From Allobrachymonas denitrificans DSM 15123 (GTDB taxonomy: Bacteria > Pseudomonadota > Gammaproteobacteria > Burkholderiales > Burkholderiaceae_C), in the NCBI RefSeq assembly GCF_900110225.1, contig NZ_FOCW01000002.1:1-64000 (forward strand): DNA of 64,000 bases, in the 5' to 3' direction. The first letter of the stretch is position 1. The number at the start of each line of letters is the position of its first letter. The notes beneath the pieces were generated by a model. The model searched no databases, was not told the DNA's origin, and saw only the letters and a program-made list of their open reading frames with translations. This document shows, piece by piece, positions 44,992-54,425 of this stretch. A program made the position numbers and the translations under genes.

Positions 44992-45918
44992 TCAGGCGCG
45001 CAGCCCTCCATCCGCCGGCTTGCGCATGCGCTGGATCAGCGTCACCACCGCCAGCACCACGGCGCCCACTAGCAGGCCAATGCCCAGGTTGACCAGCATG
45101 GCGGTTACCGAGCTGAACAGCCCGCTCCAGCTCAGTTCGATCTCGTGCAGCCAGTGCGCCAGCGGCGCGATGCCATGCGCGATGATGCCGCCACCGACCA
45201 GGAACATGGCCAGCGTGCCCAGCACCGACAGCGCACGCATCAGCCAGGGCGTTCCCCACAGCAGGAAACGGCCGAAGGCGCGGGCGGTGGCACCGGTCTT
45301 CTGGCTCAGCCACAGGCCGACGTCATCCAGCTTGACGATGCCGGCCACCAGACCGTACACGCCAACCGTCATCACGATGGCAATGGCAGACAGCACGGCA
45401 ATGCGCTGCGGCAGCGCGGCAGCGGCCACCGTACCGAGGCTGATCACGATGATTTCGGCGGACAGGATGAAGTCGGTCCGGATTGCACCCTTGATCTTGT
45501 CCTTTTCGTAGGCCACCAGATCCACGGCCGGGTTGGCAACCGCTTCCACCATCTCGGCATGATGCGCTTCCTCTTCGGACTTGCTGTGCAGGAACTTGTG
45601 CGCCAGCTTTTCCACACCTTCATAGCAGAGGAAGGCGCCACCCACCATCAGCAGCGGCTTGATCAGCCAGGGCAGGAAGGCGCTGATCAGCAGCGCCAGC
45701 GGCACCAGGATCAGCTTGTTCACGAACGAGCCCTTGGCCACCGCCCACACCACCGGCAATTCGCGATCCGCCTTCACGCCGGACACCTGCTGCGCATTCA
45801 GCGCCAGGTCGTCACCGAGCACACCGGCGGTTTTCTTGGCCGCAACCTTGGTCATGACCGAAACGTCATCGAGCAGGGTCGCAATATCGTCAAGCAGCAG
45901 GAACAGGCTGGAGGCCAT
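44992..45918 (-). CDS. DUF808 family membrane protein (YedI-like)
   Basis: A 308-residue inner-membrane protein of unknown function with about five to six hydrophobic segments. The family signature begins at the N-terminus: [18 protein letters not shown], then [14 protein letters not shown]. Length matches the family. It is a single-gene unit convergent with metF and followed upstream by tyrS in the same direction (82 bases between them). Confidence 0.88.
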   Translation of the reverse strand: MASSLFLLLDDIATLLDDVSVMTKVAAKKTAGVLGDDLALNAQQVSGVKADRELPVVWAVAKGSFVNKLILVPLALLISAFLPWLIKPLLMVGGAFLCYEGVEKLAHKFLHSKSEEEAHHAEMVEAVANPAVDLVAYEKDKIKGAIRTDFILSAEIIVISLGTVAAAALPQRIAVLSAIAIVMTVGVYGLVAGIVKLDDVGLWLSQKTGATARAFGRFLLWGTPWLMRALSVLGTLAMFLVGGGIIAHGIAPLAHWLHEIELSWSGLFSSVTAMLVNLGIGLLVGAVVLAVVTLIQRMRKPADGGLRA

Positions 45919-46000
45919 GGAAGTCTTTCAGGGAAAGTGGAAAATCTGCGCTGATTCTAGGGCTTGCGCACGAAAAACCGTGTCGGAAAAGAACGCCAGT

Positions 46001-47254
46001 TCAGCCCAGCGTCACGCGCGCAAACTTGCGCTTGCCCACCTGCAGCACATAGGTGCCGGCGGCCAGCTTCAGGCCCTTGTCGCTCACCACGCTGCCATCC
46101 ACGCGCACGCCGCCGCCATCGATCAGGCGGTTGGCTTCACCGGACGATGCCGTCAAACCCGCCTGCTTCAGCAGGGCACCAATGCCCACCGGCGCGCCGC
46201 CTTCGCCCAGCGGCAGGCTGCGTTCGTCGATCTCGTCGGGAATGCCGCCGCGCGAGCGGTTGATGAAATCCTGCTCCGCCGCGTCGGCCGCAGCCGCGCT
46301 GTGGAAGCGCGCAGTGATCTCCTTGGCCAGCGCCACCTTCACTTCCTTCGGATTGCGTCCGCCTTCCACTTGCGAGCGCAGCATGCGGATTTCTTCCTCG
46401 GAGCGGAAGGACAGCAGCGTGAACCAGCGCCACATCAGCGTATCGCTGATCGACAGCACCTTGGCAAACATGGTGTTCGCGTCTTCGGTGATGCCGATAT
46501 AGTTGTTCTTGGACTTGGACATCTTGTCCACGCCGTCCAGACCCTCCAGCAGCGGCATGGTCAGAATGCACTGCGGCTCCTGGCCGTACTCTTCCTGCAG
46601 GTGGCGGCCCATCAGCAGGTTGAACTTCTGGTCGGTACCGCCCAGCTCGATGTCGGACTTGAGCGCTACCGAGTCGTAGCCCTGCATCAGCGGGTACAGG
46701 AACTCGTGGATGCTGATCGAGTTGCCGGCATGGAAGCGCTCGTGGAAGTCGTTGCGCTCCATCATGCGCGCCACCGTGTACTTGGCCGCCAGCTGGATCA
46801 TGCCGCGTGCGCCGAGCTGGTCATTCCACTCGCTGTTGTAGCGGATCTCGGTCTTGCTCGGATCCAGCACCTTGCTGGCCTGCTGGTAGTAGGTCTCGGC
46901 GTTGTACTTGATCTGCTCGGCCGTCAGCGGCGGGCGCGTGCTGTTGCGGCCGGAGGGATCGCCAATCAGGCTGGTGAAGTCGCCGATCAGGAAAATCACC
47001 GTGTGGCCCAGATCCTGCAGTTGGCGCATCTTGTTCAGCACCACGGTGTGGCCGATGTGGATGTCGGGCGCCGTCGGGTCCAGCCCCAGCTTGATGCGCA
47101 GCGGCTGGCCGCTCTGTTCGGACTTGATCAGTTTGCGCAGCCAGTCGTTCTCGGGCAACAGTTCCTCGCAACCGCGTTTTGTAACATTCAACGCATGTAG
47201 CACATCCGGACTTGGGTTCAACTGGTTGATTTCTGTATTATTTAACGTTTTCAT
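46001..47254 (-). CDS. tyrS: Tyrosyl-tRNA synthetase
   Basis: Charges tRNA-Tyr. The 417-residue product from the ATG at 47254 has the class I motif H-I-G-H (in D-I-H-I-G-H-T-V-V) near residue 67, K-M-S-K-S near 246 and a C-terminal S4 RNA-binding domain. The KMSKS form places it with the TyrZ-like branch rather than the E. coli TyrS branch (KFGKT). Fourteen upstream in-frame codons are not included. The divergent M23 peptidase begins 412 bases away. Confidence 0.96.
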   Translation of the reverse strand: MKTLNNTEINQLNPSPDVLHALNVTKRGCEELLPENDWLRKLIKSEQSGQPLRIKLGLDPTAPDIHIGHTVVLNKMRQLQDLGHTVIFLIGDFTSLIGDPSGRNSTRPPLTAEQIKYNAETYYQQASKVLDPSKTEIRYNSEWNDQLGARGMIQLAAKYTVARMMERNDFHERFHAGNSISIHEFLYPLMQGYDSVALKSDIELGGTDQKFNLLMGRHLQEEYGQEPQCILTMPLLEGLDGVDKMSKSKNNYIGITEDANTMFAKVLSISDTLMWRWFTLLSFRSEEEIRMLRSQVEGGRNPKEVKVALAKEITARFHSAAAADAAEQDFINRSRGGIPDEIDERSLPLGEGGAPVGIGALLKQAGLTASSGEANRLIDGGGVRVDGSVVSDKGLKLAAGTYVLQVGKRKFARVTLG

Positions 47255-47666
47255 TGTGTTTTTCCGGGGCGCTTGCAGCGTAACATGCGCTTGCAATTGG
47301 CGAAAAGGGTTGCGGGTAATTCAGGTAGCTGACAGAGAAAGACTGTCATACTCCTCACCCAGATGTCATCCTGCTCCTACAAAGGTGTAGGGAGGAAGAC
47401 GACAGTAACAGGAAGTGGCGCTCATTTTAGCCAAGAGCGTCGAAGTAGGGCGGCAGGAAGCTTGATCTTCCCGCAATGACACCCAGGTGTCGCGGAGTGC
47501 CGTCGAAGTGCATGCAGGTTCCAGGCGATCGTGCCGGCTGCATATGCCGAGAAACCTTTGCGTGGCCAGACCGGCCCATGACTGCATGGCGACTGCCGGT
47601 TGCCTGTCGGGGATGCTGCGCAAATCTGTGGCCGAAGCCACAGCGGCCTTCCGTGGTAAGAAATTG
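47255..47666. other. 412-base divergent intergenic region tyrS / M23 peptidase
   Basis: No credible gene or recognised RNA is seen. It has to contain the promoters of both flanking genes; no clear consensus pair was found. A frame open from 47487 into the peptidase gene encodes no recognisable sequence and is taken as non-coding. Confidence 0.5.
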
Positions 47667-49070
47667 ATGATTGAAACCGAACAGACAAGCGAAGTGGAGC
47701 GAGACAGCGAAACCGGTGTGACCGGTACGCTGCGCGCTGCCGCACGCGAGGCGCGCGCATGGACGCGCCAGCACCCGCGCATCGGCCTGGGCGTGCTCGC
47801 CAGCCTGATGCTGGCAGGCGCCGGTGGCGCCTTTGCCGTGGTCACGCCGAACCAGCAGGACGATGTGGTAATCCGCCAGGTGCTTGAAGTGGTGCAGCCC
47901 GCCACGGCCCTGAGCAAGCAGGAAGCCGATCTGCGTGCGCACGACTTTGTCCTCTACCGCAATACCGAAACCCGCGAGAACGACACGGCAGCCAGCCTGC
48001 TGACCCGTCTGGGCGTCAGCGACGCGGCGGCAGAAAGCTATCTGCGTGCGACCGATGCCGTGCGCGGCGAAGTGCTGGGCCAGAATCTGCGCCAGGTCCA
48101 GGCCGAAGTGTTGCCTGACCAGCGCCTGCAGTCCCTGCGTGTGCGCTGGGTCGAGCCGGGCCAGACGCGCCGCTATCAGGAACTGACCGTGAGCCGCGAG
48201 GGCGATGGCTTCCGTTTCAAGAACAAGTCCGGCGCCACCGAAGTGCGCGCCGAGCTGGCCAGCATCCCGCTCACTGGCAAGTATTTCCAGGCGACCGGTG
48301 CTGCCGGCGTACCCTCCGCAGTTGCCACCCAGGTGCTGGACATCTTTGATCCGGTCGCCAATATCGAACAGGATGCACGCAAGGGCGACAACCTGACCGT
48401 GGCCTACGAGAGCGTAGCTGTGGATGGGCAGGTGCTGGGCTTTGGCCGCGTGCTGAATGCCAGGGTGCTGGTGCAGGGCAGCACGCACAGCGCTGTCCTG
48501 TTTGACGGTGGCCGCGGCCAGTCCGGCAAGTACTACACGCCCGAAGGCAAGAGCCTGGATCTGGCCTACCTGCCCTCGCCGATTCCCAGCGGTGCCATCA
48601 TTACCAGCGGCTTTTCTCCCTACCGCATCCACCCCGTGTTTGGCGAGGGGCGTCCGCATACCGGTGTGGACTACCGCGCAGCCATCGGCACTCCCGTCGT
48701 GACGGTGGCGGACGGCACAGTGAGTTTTGCCGGTGTGCAGACGGGCTACGGCAATGTGGTCATCGTCGAGCACGCCAACAAGCAGTCCACGCTGTATGCG
48801 CATCTGAACCAGATTCACGTGCGTGTCGGCCAGAAAGTGGCGCAGGGCAGCCTGATTGCCAAGTCCGGCAACACCGGCTGGTCCACCGGCCCGCACCTGC
48901 ACTTCGAAACGCGCAACAACGACGTGCCGGAGAACCCCGAAGTGGTGCTGGCCGAAAAGCGTGCCGAAACGCTGACGGCCTCGCAGCGCCCGGCGTTCAA
49001 CCAGGCCGTGGCCCTGGCCCAGCGCAACTGGGAACAGGCACAAGCCATCCAGCTGGCCAGCGCCCGCTGA
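47667..49070 (+). CDS. M23 family murein endopeptidase (MepM-like)
   Basis: A 467-residue cell-envelope peptidase. One N-terminal membrane anchor/signal segment at about 34-53 (I-G-L-G-V-L-A-S-L-M-L-A-G-A-G-G) is followed by an OapA/LysM-like region and a C-terminal LytM domain. The zinc-binding motifs are present: H-T-G-V-D near residue 331 and H-L-H-F near 410, so it should be catalytically active, cleaving peptidoglycan cross-links. A TTG one codon earlier is an alternative start; no strong ribosome-binding site is seen. It is followed by anmK after 31 bases, linking cell-wall cutting to recycling. Confidence 0.9.
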   Translation: MIETEQTSEVERDSETGVTGTLRAAAREARAWTRQHPRIGLGVLASLMLAGAGGAFAVVTPNQQDDVVIRQVLEVVQPATALSKQEADLRAHDFVLYRNTETRENDTAASLLTRLGVSDAAAESYLRATDAVRGEVLGQNLRQVQAEVLPDQRLQSLRVRWVEPGQTRRYQELTVSREGDGFRFKNKSGATEVRAELASIPLTGKYFQATGAAGVPSAVATQVLDIFDPVANIEQDARKGDNLTVAYESVAVDGQVLGFGRVLNARVLVQGSTHSAVLFDGGRGQSGKYYTPEGKSLDLAYLPSPIPSGAIITSGFSPYRIHPVFGEGRPHTGVDYRAAIGTPVVTVADGTVSFAGVQTGYGNVVIVEHANKQSTLYAHLNQIHVRVGQKVAQGSLIAKSGNTGWSTGPHLHFETRNNDVPENPEVVLAEKRAETLTASQRPAFNQAVALAQRNWEQAQAIQLASAR

Positions 49071-49101
49071 GCCACCACAGGGGCTGGCGTATGATGCGCG
49101 C

Positions 49102-50247
49102 ATGACTGCGCCTGCCTCTGCCTCGCCCCTGACCTGCATCGGCCTCATGTCTGGCACCTCCATGGATGGTGTCGATGGCGTTCTGGTCGACATCAGCCCC
49201 GCATCTGGCGGGGCTTTGTCTTTGCGCCAGCGCGGCTTTGCCAGCGTCGATCTGCCCGCAGCTTTGCGCGACGAATTGCTGGCGCTCAATACCCCCGGCG
49301 ACAATGAGCTGCACCGTGGCGCCCTGGCGGCCAATGCGCTGATGCGCGTGTATGCGCAATGCGTGCAGCAGCTCTGCGCAGAGGCTGCCGTAGCGCCTGA
49401 GGCCGTGGCCGTCATCGGCGCGCACGGCCAGACCGTGCGCCACCGCCCGGGCCTGTTCGATGGCACCGGCTACACCACGCAACTCATCAACGGCGCGCTG
49501 CTGGCGGAGCTGACCGGCATTGCCGTGGCCTGCGACTTCCGCAGCCGCGATGTGGCGGCAGGCGGGCAGGGCGCGCCGCTGGTGCCGGTGTTTCATCAGG
49601 CCGTGTGGAATGACGCCGGCGAGACGCTGGTGGTGCTGAATCTGGGTGGCATTGCCAACCTCAGCATTCTCGCGCCCGGCAAGACGCCGTTCGGTTTCGA
49701 TTGCGGCCCCGCCAATGCCTTGCTGGACGGCTGGTGCCAGCAGCACACCGGTCAACCCTACGATGCCGATGGCCGCTGGGCTGCGCAAGGGCAGGTGCAT
49801 GAGGCACTGTTGCAGCAGCTGATGGCCGAGCCCTATATCCGGCAGGCACCGCCCAAGAGCACCGGGCGCGACCTGTTCAATGCCGAGTGGTTGCAGCAGC
49901 AACTGGCCTTGCAGCCCGGCATCGCTGCGGTCGATGTGCAGGCCACGCTCACTGCCTATACGGTGCAGGCGGCTGCCCACCATGCGCGCGCCCACGCTCC
50001 CGCAGCCACGCGCCTGCTGGTCTGTGGAGGAGGGGTGCGCAACGGGGAAATCATGCGCCAACTGGCTGAGGCCTTGCCGGGCGTGACGGTGGAGTCGACC
50101 CAGGCGCATGGCATCGATCCGCAGGCCGTGGAGGCCACTGCCTTTGCCTGGCTGGCCAGCAAGACCTGGCTGCGCGAGCCGATCGACATGACGGCTGTGA
50201 CGGGCGCAAGAGGCCCGCGTGTGCTGGGCTGCCTGTATCTGGCCTGA
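49102..50247 (+). CDS. anmK: Anhydro-N-acetylmuramic acid kinase
   Basis: Phosphorylates and opens 1,6-anhydroMurNAc during peptidoglycan recycling. The 381-residue ASKHA protein starts near the signature G-L-M-S-G-T-S-M-D-G-V-D (about 14-25), with G-A-H-G-Q-T near 112, N-L-G-G-I-A-N near 184 and F-D-C-G-P-A-N near 201. A TATGAT hexamer ends six bases before the ATG and there is no ribosome-binding site, so a leaderless start is possible in addition to read-through from the peptidase gene. Confidence 0.94.
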   Translation: MTAPASASPLTCIGLMSGTSMDGVDGVLVDISPASGGALSLRQRGFASVDLPAALRDELLALNTPGDNELHRGALAANALMRVYAQCVQQLCAEAAVAPEAVAVIGAHGQTVRHRPGLFDGTGYTTQLINGALLAELTGIAVACDFRSRDVAAGGQGAPLVPVFHQAVWNDAGETLVVLNLGGIANLSILAPGKTPFGFDCGPANALLDGWCQQHTGQPYDADGRWAAQGQVHEALLQQLMAEPYIRQAPPKSTGRDLFNAEWLQQQLALQPGIAAVDVQATLTAYTVQAAAHHARAHAPAATRLLVCGGGVRNGEIMRQLAEALPGVTVESTQAHGIDPQAVEATAFAWLASKTWLREPIDMTAVTGARGPRVLGCLYLA

Positions 50248-50270
50248 TTCGGAACCGGAAGGCGCACATC

Positions 50271-50349
50271 CAAGCCCGCTCCGGAGCGCTTGCTTCCAAG
50301 CACTCTCCCGATCGTGCGCTTCTAAGCCTGCTCCGGAACGCGAACTTCC
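50271..50349 (+). repeat. Imperfect 27-base direct repeat downstream of anmK
   Basis: The 27-base segments at 50271-50297 and 50323-50349 share AAGCC[C/T]GCTCCGGA[G/A]CGC and a TTCC end, 52 bases apart. No function is assigned. The rest of the 219-base gap to the next gene shows no gene. Confidence 0.5.
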
Positions 50350-50466
50350 GTGCCTGAGGACGCAGCAACAGACGGCCGGTGAACGCGGAGATCACCCGGC
50401 CTTGCTGAAGTGTGGTCGCATACTGGCGCCCCGTACAAACCGTGAGCGCCAGCAGCGAAGGGTCGC

Positions 50467-51915
50467 TTACAGGCTGTCGCCGAAATCCGCGCGGAACTTG
50501 GCCACCAGATTCTGCTGCCAGTCGGACACCGGCGCCAGACGGCCGTAGAAGAAGCGCAGGATGGCCGGCTCCTCGGTGAACTGCAGGCCACCAATCAGCG
50601 AGCGGTTCTGGTACAGCCACACCAGACGATCCACCACATACTTCACCTGCGACAGGGTGAACACGCGGCGCGGCATGGCCAGGCGCAGCAATTCCATGTT
50701 GGCCATGGGCTCGGTGCCGTCCGGATCACGCTGCTCGGACAGGGTGCCGCGCTCCATGCCGCGCACGCCGCTCACGATGTACAGCGCCGAGGCAATCGCA
50801 CCGGCCGGGTACTGCGACTGCGGAATGTGGTCGAGGAAACGCATCACGTCGATGTGGCAACCCAAGCCGCCGGCGGGGGTGATGACCGGCACGCCGTGCT
50901 TCTGCAGCTCGTCCACCATGTAGGCGATGAACTGCGGGCCCTGGCTGATCATGTCCTCGTCCATGGTTTCGTCCAGGCCCACGGTCAGCGCTTCCATCTC
51001 GCGCACCGACATGCCGCCGTAGGTCAGGAAGCCCTCATACAGCGGCACCAGGCCGCGCATCTTCTCGTACAGCGCCTTGCTGCGGATGCAGATGCCGCCG
51101 CCACGCGCGCAGCCCAGCTTGCGCGCGGAGAAGTAGATGACGTCGCACAGGTCGGCCATCTTGCGCGTGATCTCGCGGATGGACAGGGCCTTGCAGCTTT
51201 CCTCGCGCTGCTTGAGGAAGTACAGGTTGTCGGCCAGCAGGCTGGCGTCCAGCACCAGCAGCAGATTGTGCGCGTCGCACACGCGGCGGATGTCGGTCAG
51301 GTTCTGCAGCGAGATGGGCTGGCCGCCGATCAGGTTAGTGCCGGCTTCCATGCGCACGAAGGCAATCTTGTCGGCGCCATGCTTGGCGACGATGGCTTCC
51401 AGCTTGGCGACGTCCATGTCGCCCTTGAACGGGTGGGCGCTGACCACTTCCAGACCCTTGTCGGAAATGATCTCCTCCACCATGCCGCCATTGAGCGTGA
51501 TGTGCGCCTTGGTGGTGGTGAAGTGATAGTTCATCGGTACCACCGAACCTTGCGTTACCAGTGTCTGCGCGAGGATGTTCTCGCAGGCACGGCCCTGGTG
51601 CGTGGGCAGGAAGTAATCCATGCCGAAGATCTCGTTCAGCTTGCGCTCCAGGCGCGTGTAGGTGGCGCTGCCGGCGTAGCTGTCATCGGCAATCATCATG
51701 GCGGCCTGTTGCTGGTCGCTCATGGCGTTCACGCCGCTGTCGGTCAGCATGTCCATGAAGACATCCTTGTTCTGCAGCAGGAAGGTGTTGTTGCCTGCTT
51801 CGGTGATCGCCTCGAGGCGCTGCTCCACCGGAACGAGATTGAGTTTCTGCACAATGCGAACCTTGTGCATTTCAAGCGGAACCTGTTCGCCGCTGAAGAA
51901 TTTAACGTGTGCCAT
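50467..51915 (-). CDS. Tryptophanase/tyrosine phenol-lyase family protein (variant active site)
   Basis: A 482-residue PLP enzyme of the beta-eliminating lyase family, aligned by eye with E. coli TnaA and Citrobacter Tpl. Retained are T-D-S-G near 58-61, Tyr80 in S-Y-A-G-S, F-T-T-T at 132-135, Asn194 in T-N-L-I-G-G-Q-P, Asp223, the PLP lysine Lys266 and the carboxylate Arg411. Differences: Leu226 replaces the PLP-contacting arginine (Tpl R217), and Arg265-Lys266-Leu267 replaces Lys-Lys-Asp. Arg389 in G-M-E-R-G matches the phenol-specific R381 of Tpl and not the TnaA residue. GGAGG precedes the ATG by nine bases. Substrate is uncertain; tryptophanase is the likely automatic label. Confidence 0.8.
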   Translation of the reverse strand: MAHVKFFSGEQVPLEMHKVRIVQKLNLVPVEQRLEAITEAGNNTFLLQNKDVFMDMLTDSGVNAMSDQQQAAMMIADDSYAGSATYTRLERKLNEIFGMDYFLPTHQGRACENILAQTLVTQGSVVPMNYHFTTTKAHITLNGGMVEEIISDKGLEVVSAHPFKGDMDVAKLEAIVAKHGADKIAFVRMEAGTNLIGGQPISLQNLTDIRRVCDAHNLLLVLDASLLADNLYFLKQREESCKALSIREITRKMADLCDVIYFSARKLGCARGGGICIRSKALYEKMRGLVPLYEGFLTYGGMSVREMEALTVGLDETMDEDMISQGPQFIAYMVDELQKHGVPVITPAGGLGCHIDVMRFLDHIPQSQYPAGAIASALYIVSGVRGMERGTLSEQRDPDGTEPMANMELLRLAMPRRVFTLSQVKYVVDRLVWLYQNRSLIGGLQFTEEPAILRFFYGRLAPVSDWQQNLVAKFRADFGDSL

Positions 51916-52247
51916 GGATGGGAAACCTCCGATTTTTTGAAAGTAGAAACCCGAAGCCGCGGAAACACACCGCAGCGGGGATCGGGTTCTTTAGGTTCGG
52001 CAGGGCTGTAGGAATGAAGTCCGACTGATGCCACCCTACATTATGCAATTTGGTGAAATGCAAACGGGCGCAGGTAAGCGCCTTGCCTGATCCAGATTAA
52101 GAGTCGGGCAGAAATAGCGGGCGTGCCAAACGACACCGGTCATTGCGGCGTGGTGCAAGCGTTCCGTCTATGCCGCCCCTCAGATGGTGGCGGCAGGCTC
52201 AAGGGAACGACGAGGGGCGGCTTGCCCGCGTTAGGAGCGGGGAGCCC
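51916..52247. other. 332-base intergenic region upstream of the lyase gene
   Basis: No gene is supported. A hairpin with AACCCGA (51948-51954) and TCGGGTT (51982-51988), plus an inner CCGCGG/CCGC pairing, lies in the lyase mRNA leader. No Trp-containing TnaC-like leader peptide was found. The part near 52160-52245 is GC-rich without a recognised element. Confidence 0.5.
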
Positions 52248-53141
52248 TCAGGCCTTGCTGGCCTCGACGGCCCAGCTGGCGCCGCTTCCGCGCTTGAGCA
52301 GACGGTGCACCACCGGCAGTGCCTGTTCCAGCTGTTCCTTGAGCACGAAGGGCGGGTTGATGATGAACATGCCGCTGGCGCGCAGGCCGTCGCGGGCGCC
52401 ATCGTCGCCGGCACGGCCGATGGCCAGCGTGGCATGCAGCCAGCTCTTGCCGGCCTGCTGTGCCATGGCCTTGAGCTTGCGCGGCAGGTCGTGTGCCTCG
52501 GGGCGCGGAATCACCGGATACCACACCACATAGCAGCCGGTGGCAAAGCGCTGCAAGGCATCCTGCACCGTGGCCGTCACTTGCCCGTAGTCGGTCTTGA
52601 GCTCATAGCTCGGGTCGATCAGCACCAGGCCGCGGCGGCTCGACGGCGGCAGCAGGCCCTTGAGACCGGCAAAGCCGTTGTTGCGCACCACCTGGATGGC
52701 GTCGGGGCGGCCCAGCTCGGCCACGTTGTTGTCGAGCAAGCGGCTGTCGGTCGGGTGCAGCTCGAACAGGCGCAGCTGATCCTGCGCGCGCATCAGCGTG
52801 GCGGTGATGAAGGGCGAGCCGGGATACTTGCGCAGTGCTTCGCCACCGTTGAAGCCGGCGAGCAGCTGCAGATAGGCGGCGAGGGCTTCCGGTGCCCTGG
52901 CTTCATCCGGCGCGCCGGGGCCATACTGCTGCCACAGCGGCAGCACGCCTTCACTGGCTTCGCCACTGGTCTGCGCGTCTCCACTGTCCAGACGGTACAG
53001 CCCGGTGCCGGCATGGGTATCGGCCAGCAGCAGGGGCGTGTCCTTGGCGGAGGTGAGGTAGCGCAGGATCGCAACCAGCGTCATATGCTTGAGCACATCG
53101 GCGTGGTTGCCTGCATGGAAGGCGTGGCGGTAGCTGAACAT
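52248..53141 (-). CDS. rlmJ: 23S rRNA (adenine-2030-N6)-methyltransferase RlmJ
   Basis: A SAM-dependent RNA methyltransferase. The start at 53141 gives MFSYRHAFHAGNHADVLKH, the hallmark N-terminus of RlmJ; four codons upstream in the frame are left out. The 297-residue protein has the SAM/substrate motif D-P-S-Y-E near residue 175 (the usual form is DPPY/F) and D-T-H-A-G-T-G-L-Y near 41. It lies between the lyase and the divergent rplM. Confidence 0.93.
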   Translation of the reverse strand: MFSYRHAFHAGNHADVLKHMTLVAILRYLTSAKDTPLLLADTHAGTGLYRLDSGDAQTSGEASEGVLPLWQQYGPGAPDEARAPEALAAYLQLLAGFNGGEALRKYPGSPFITATLMRAQDQLRLFELHPTDSRLLDNNVAELGRPDAIQVVRNNGFAGLKGLLPPSSRRGLVLIDPSYELKTDYGQVTATVQDALQRFATGCYVVWYPVIPRPEAHDLPRKLKAMAQQAGKSWLHATLAIGRAGDDGARDGLRASGMFIINPPFVLKEQLEQALPVVHRLLKRGSGASWAVEASKA

Positions 53142-53209
53142 GATGCCCGCCATCGTACAGGGCTTTGTGGGCCGGCGGGCACAGCAAGGGCGGGGCAGTC
53201 ATCAAATAC

Positions 53210-53239
53210 TTGTGGCATGGGCCGGATTCTTCGTATAAT
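53210..53239 (+). promoter_or_regulatory. Promoter of rplM-rpsI
   Basis: A perfect TATAAT at 53234-53239 with a weak TTGTGG 18 bases upstream, followed by a 171-base structured leader before rplM. Confidence 0.55.
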
Positions 53240-53410
53240 CATCGGCTTGCCTGCGTCTTTGGCCCGCGGCAAGAGCAGTACCCCCACCTAAGAGGTTCTC
53301 ACCAGAAGAACACCGACCGTGGAATAGGCCGGACGCCCACGTCGTGCAATGGTTGCGCGGCAAGGCTAGCGAAATAGCCAGCCAAACCACATTTCCAAAG
53401 GAAAAGACCC

Positions 53411-53839
53411 ATGAAAACATTCAGCGCAAAACCCGCTGAGGTGCAACATGAGTGGTTTGTGATTGACGCCACCGACAAGGTGCTCGGCCGGGTAGCCAGC
53501 GAAGTTGCCCTCCGTCTGCGCGGCAAACACAAAGCCATTTACACCCCCCACGTGGATACCGGCGACTACATCGTCGTGATCAACGCTTCCAAGCTGAAAG
53601 TGACCGGTACCAAGTCCCTGGACAAGATGTACTATCGCCACTCCGGCTTCCCCGGCGGCATCTATGCCACCAACTTCCGCGATCTGCAGGCCAAGCATCC
53701 CGGCCGCGCGCTCGAGAAGGCCGTCAAGGGCATGCTGCCCAAGGGTCCTCTGGGCTACGCCATGATCAAGAAGCTGAAGGTGTACGGCGGTGCAGAGCAT
53801 CCGCACACTGCCCAACAACCCAAAGTGCTGGAAGTCTAA
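53411..53839 (+). CDS. rplM: 50S ribosomal protein L13
   Basis: An early assembly protein of the large subunit. The 142-residue sequence has W-F-V-I-D-A-T near 16-22, [10 protein letters not shown], the Y-x-x-H-S-G-F-P-G-G segment near 76-85 and the C-terminal [21 protein letters not shown] lies upstream of the ATG. It is followed 12 bases later by rpsI, the universal pair. Confidence 0.97.
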   Translation: MKTFSAKPAEVQHEWFVIDATDKVLGRVASEVALRLRGKHKAIYTPHVDTGDYIVVINASKLKVTGTKSLDKMYYRHSGFPGGIYATNFRDLQAKHPGRALEKAVKGMLPKGPLGYAMIKKLKVYGGAEHPHTAQQPKVLEV

Positions 53840-53851
53840 AGGAGCATCACA

Positions 53852-54244
53852 ATGATTGGTGATTGGAACAATGGCACCGGCCGTCGCAAATCCAGCGTCG
53901 CCCGCGTGTTTCTGAAAAAAGGCTCCGGCAAGATCACGGTCAACGGCAAGGACATCCAAGAGTTCTTCGGCCGCCAGACCTCCATCATGATCGCCAAGCA
54001 GCCGCTGGCCCTGACTGAGAACCTGGAATCCTTCGACGTGCAAGTCAACGTGCACGGCGGCGGCGAATCCGGCCAGGCTGGTGCCATCCGCCACGGTATC
54101 ACCCGTGCCCTGATCGACTACGATGCAGCGCTCAAGCCCGAGCTGAGCAAGGCTGGCTTCGTCACGCGTGACGCCCGCGAAGTGGAACGCAAGAAGATCG
54201 GTCTGCGCGGCGCCCGTCGCGCCAAGCAGTTCAGCAAGCGTTAA
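53852..54244 (+). CDS. rpsI: 30S ribosomal protein S9
   Basis: S9 contacts the P-site tRNA through its basic C-terminal tail. The 130-residue product has [12 protein letters not shown] at 8-19, the [14 protein letters not shown] motif near 70-83 and ends in [15 protein letters not shown] precedes the ATG. A strong terminator follows. Confidence 0.97.
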   Translation: MIGDWNNGTGRRKSSVARVFLKKGSGKITVNGKDIQEFFGRQTSIMIAKQPLALTENLESFDVQVNVHGGGESGQAGAIRHGITRALIDYDAALKPELSKAGFVTRDAREVERKKIGLRGARRAKQFSKR

Positions 54245-54263
54245 TCGCTTTCTGCTGCCGCAG

Positions 54264-54298
54264 AAAAACCGCACCGGCTTGCCGTGTGCGGTTTTTTT
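54264..54298 (+). terminator. Intrinsic terminator of rplM-rpsI
   Basis: AAAAACCGCAC (54264-54274) pairs with GTGCGGTTTTT (from 54286), and seven T follow at 54292-54298. It is 20 bases after the rpsI stop. Confidence 0.88.
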
Positions 54299-54367
54299 AT
54301 GCAGCTTCCAGCCATGGCTGGTGCCAAAACCCTACATTCCGCGAAGGCAATAGGGGTGTGATGCAAA

Positions 54368-54392
54368 TGGTTGACTAATTTGCTGTACTATT
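54368..54392 (+). promoter_or_regulatory. Candidate IscR-type site upstream of erpA
   Basis: The segment GGTTGACTAATTTGCTGTAC resembles the E. coli iscR promoter/type 1 IscR site (TTGACCAATTTACTCGG). It lies about 35-55 bases before erpA, where an Fe-S-responsive promoter would be expected. Similarity by eye only. Confidence 0.35.
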
Positions 54393-54425
54393 GCTGCCAG
54401 ACTGACTGTTCAAGAAGTGCAAGAC

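Noticed and set aside
47343-47369. A PhoB box upstream of the M23 peptidase gene (CTGTCAT and ATGTCAT)
   Set aside because: The two heptamers are 20 bases apart instead of the 11-base period required, and no phosphate genes are adjacent.
47487-47666. A 60-residue N-terminal extension of the M23 peptidase
   Set aside because: It has no similarity, low coding quality, and would bury the membrane anchor; the ATG at 47667 gives a normal topology.
51744-52034. A TnaC-like leader peptide before the tryptophanase-family gene
   Set aside because: The only upstream minus-strand frame overlaps the lyase start out of frame, is too long, and lacks the Trp and Pro spacing of TnaC.
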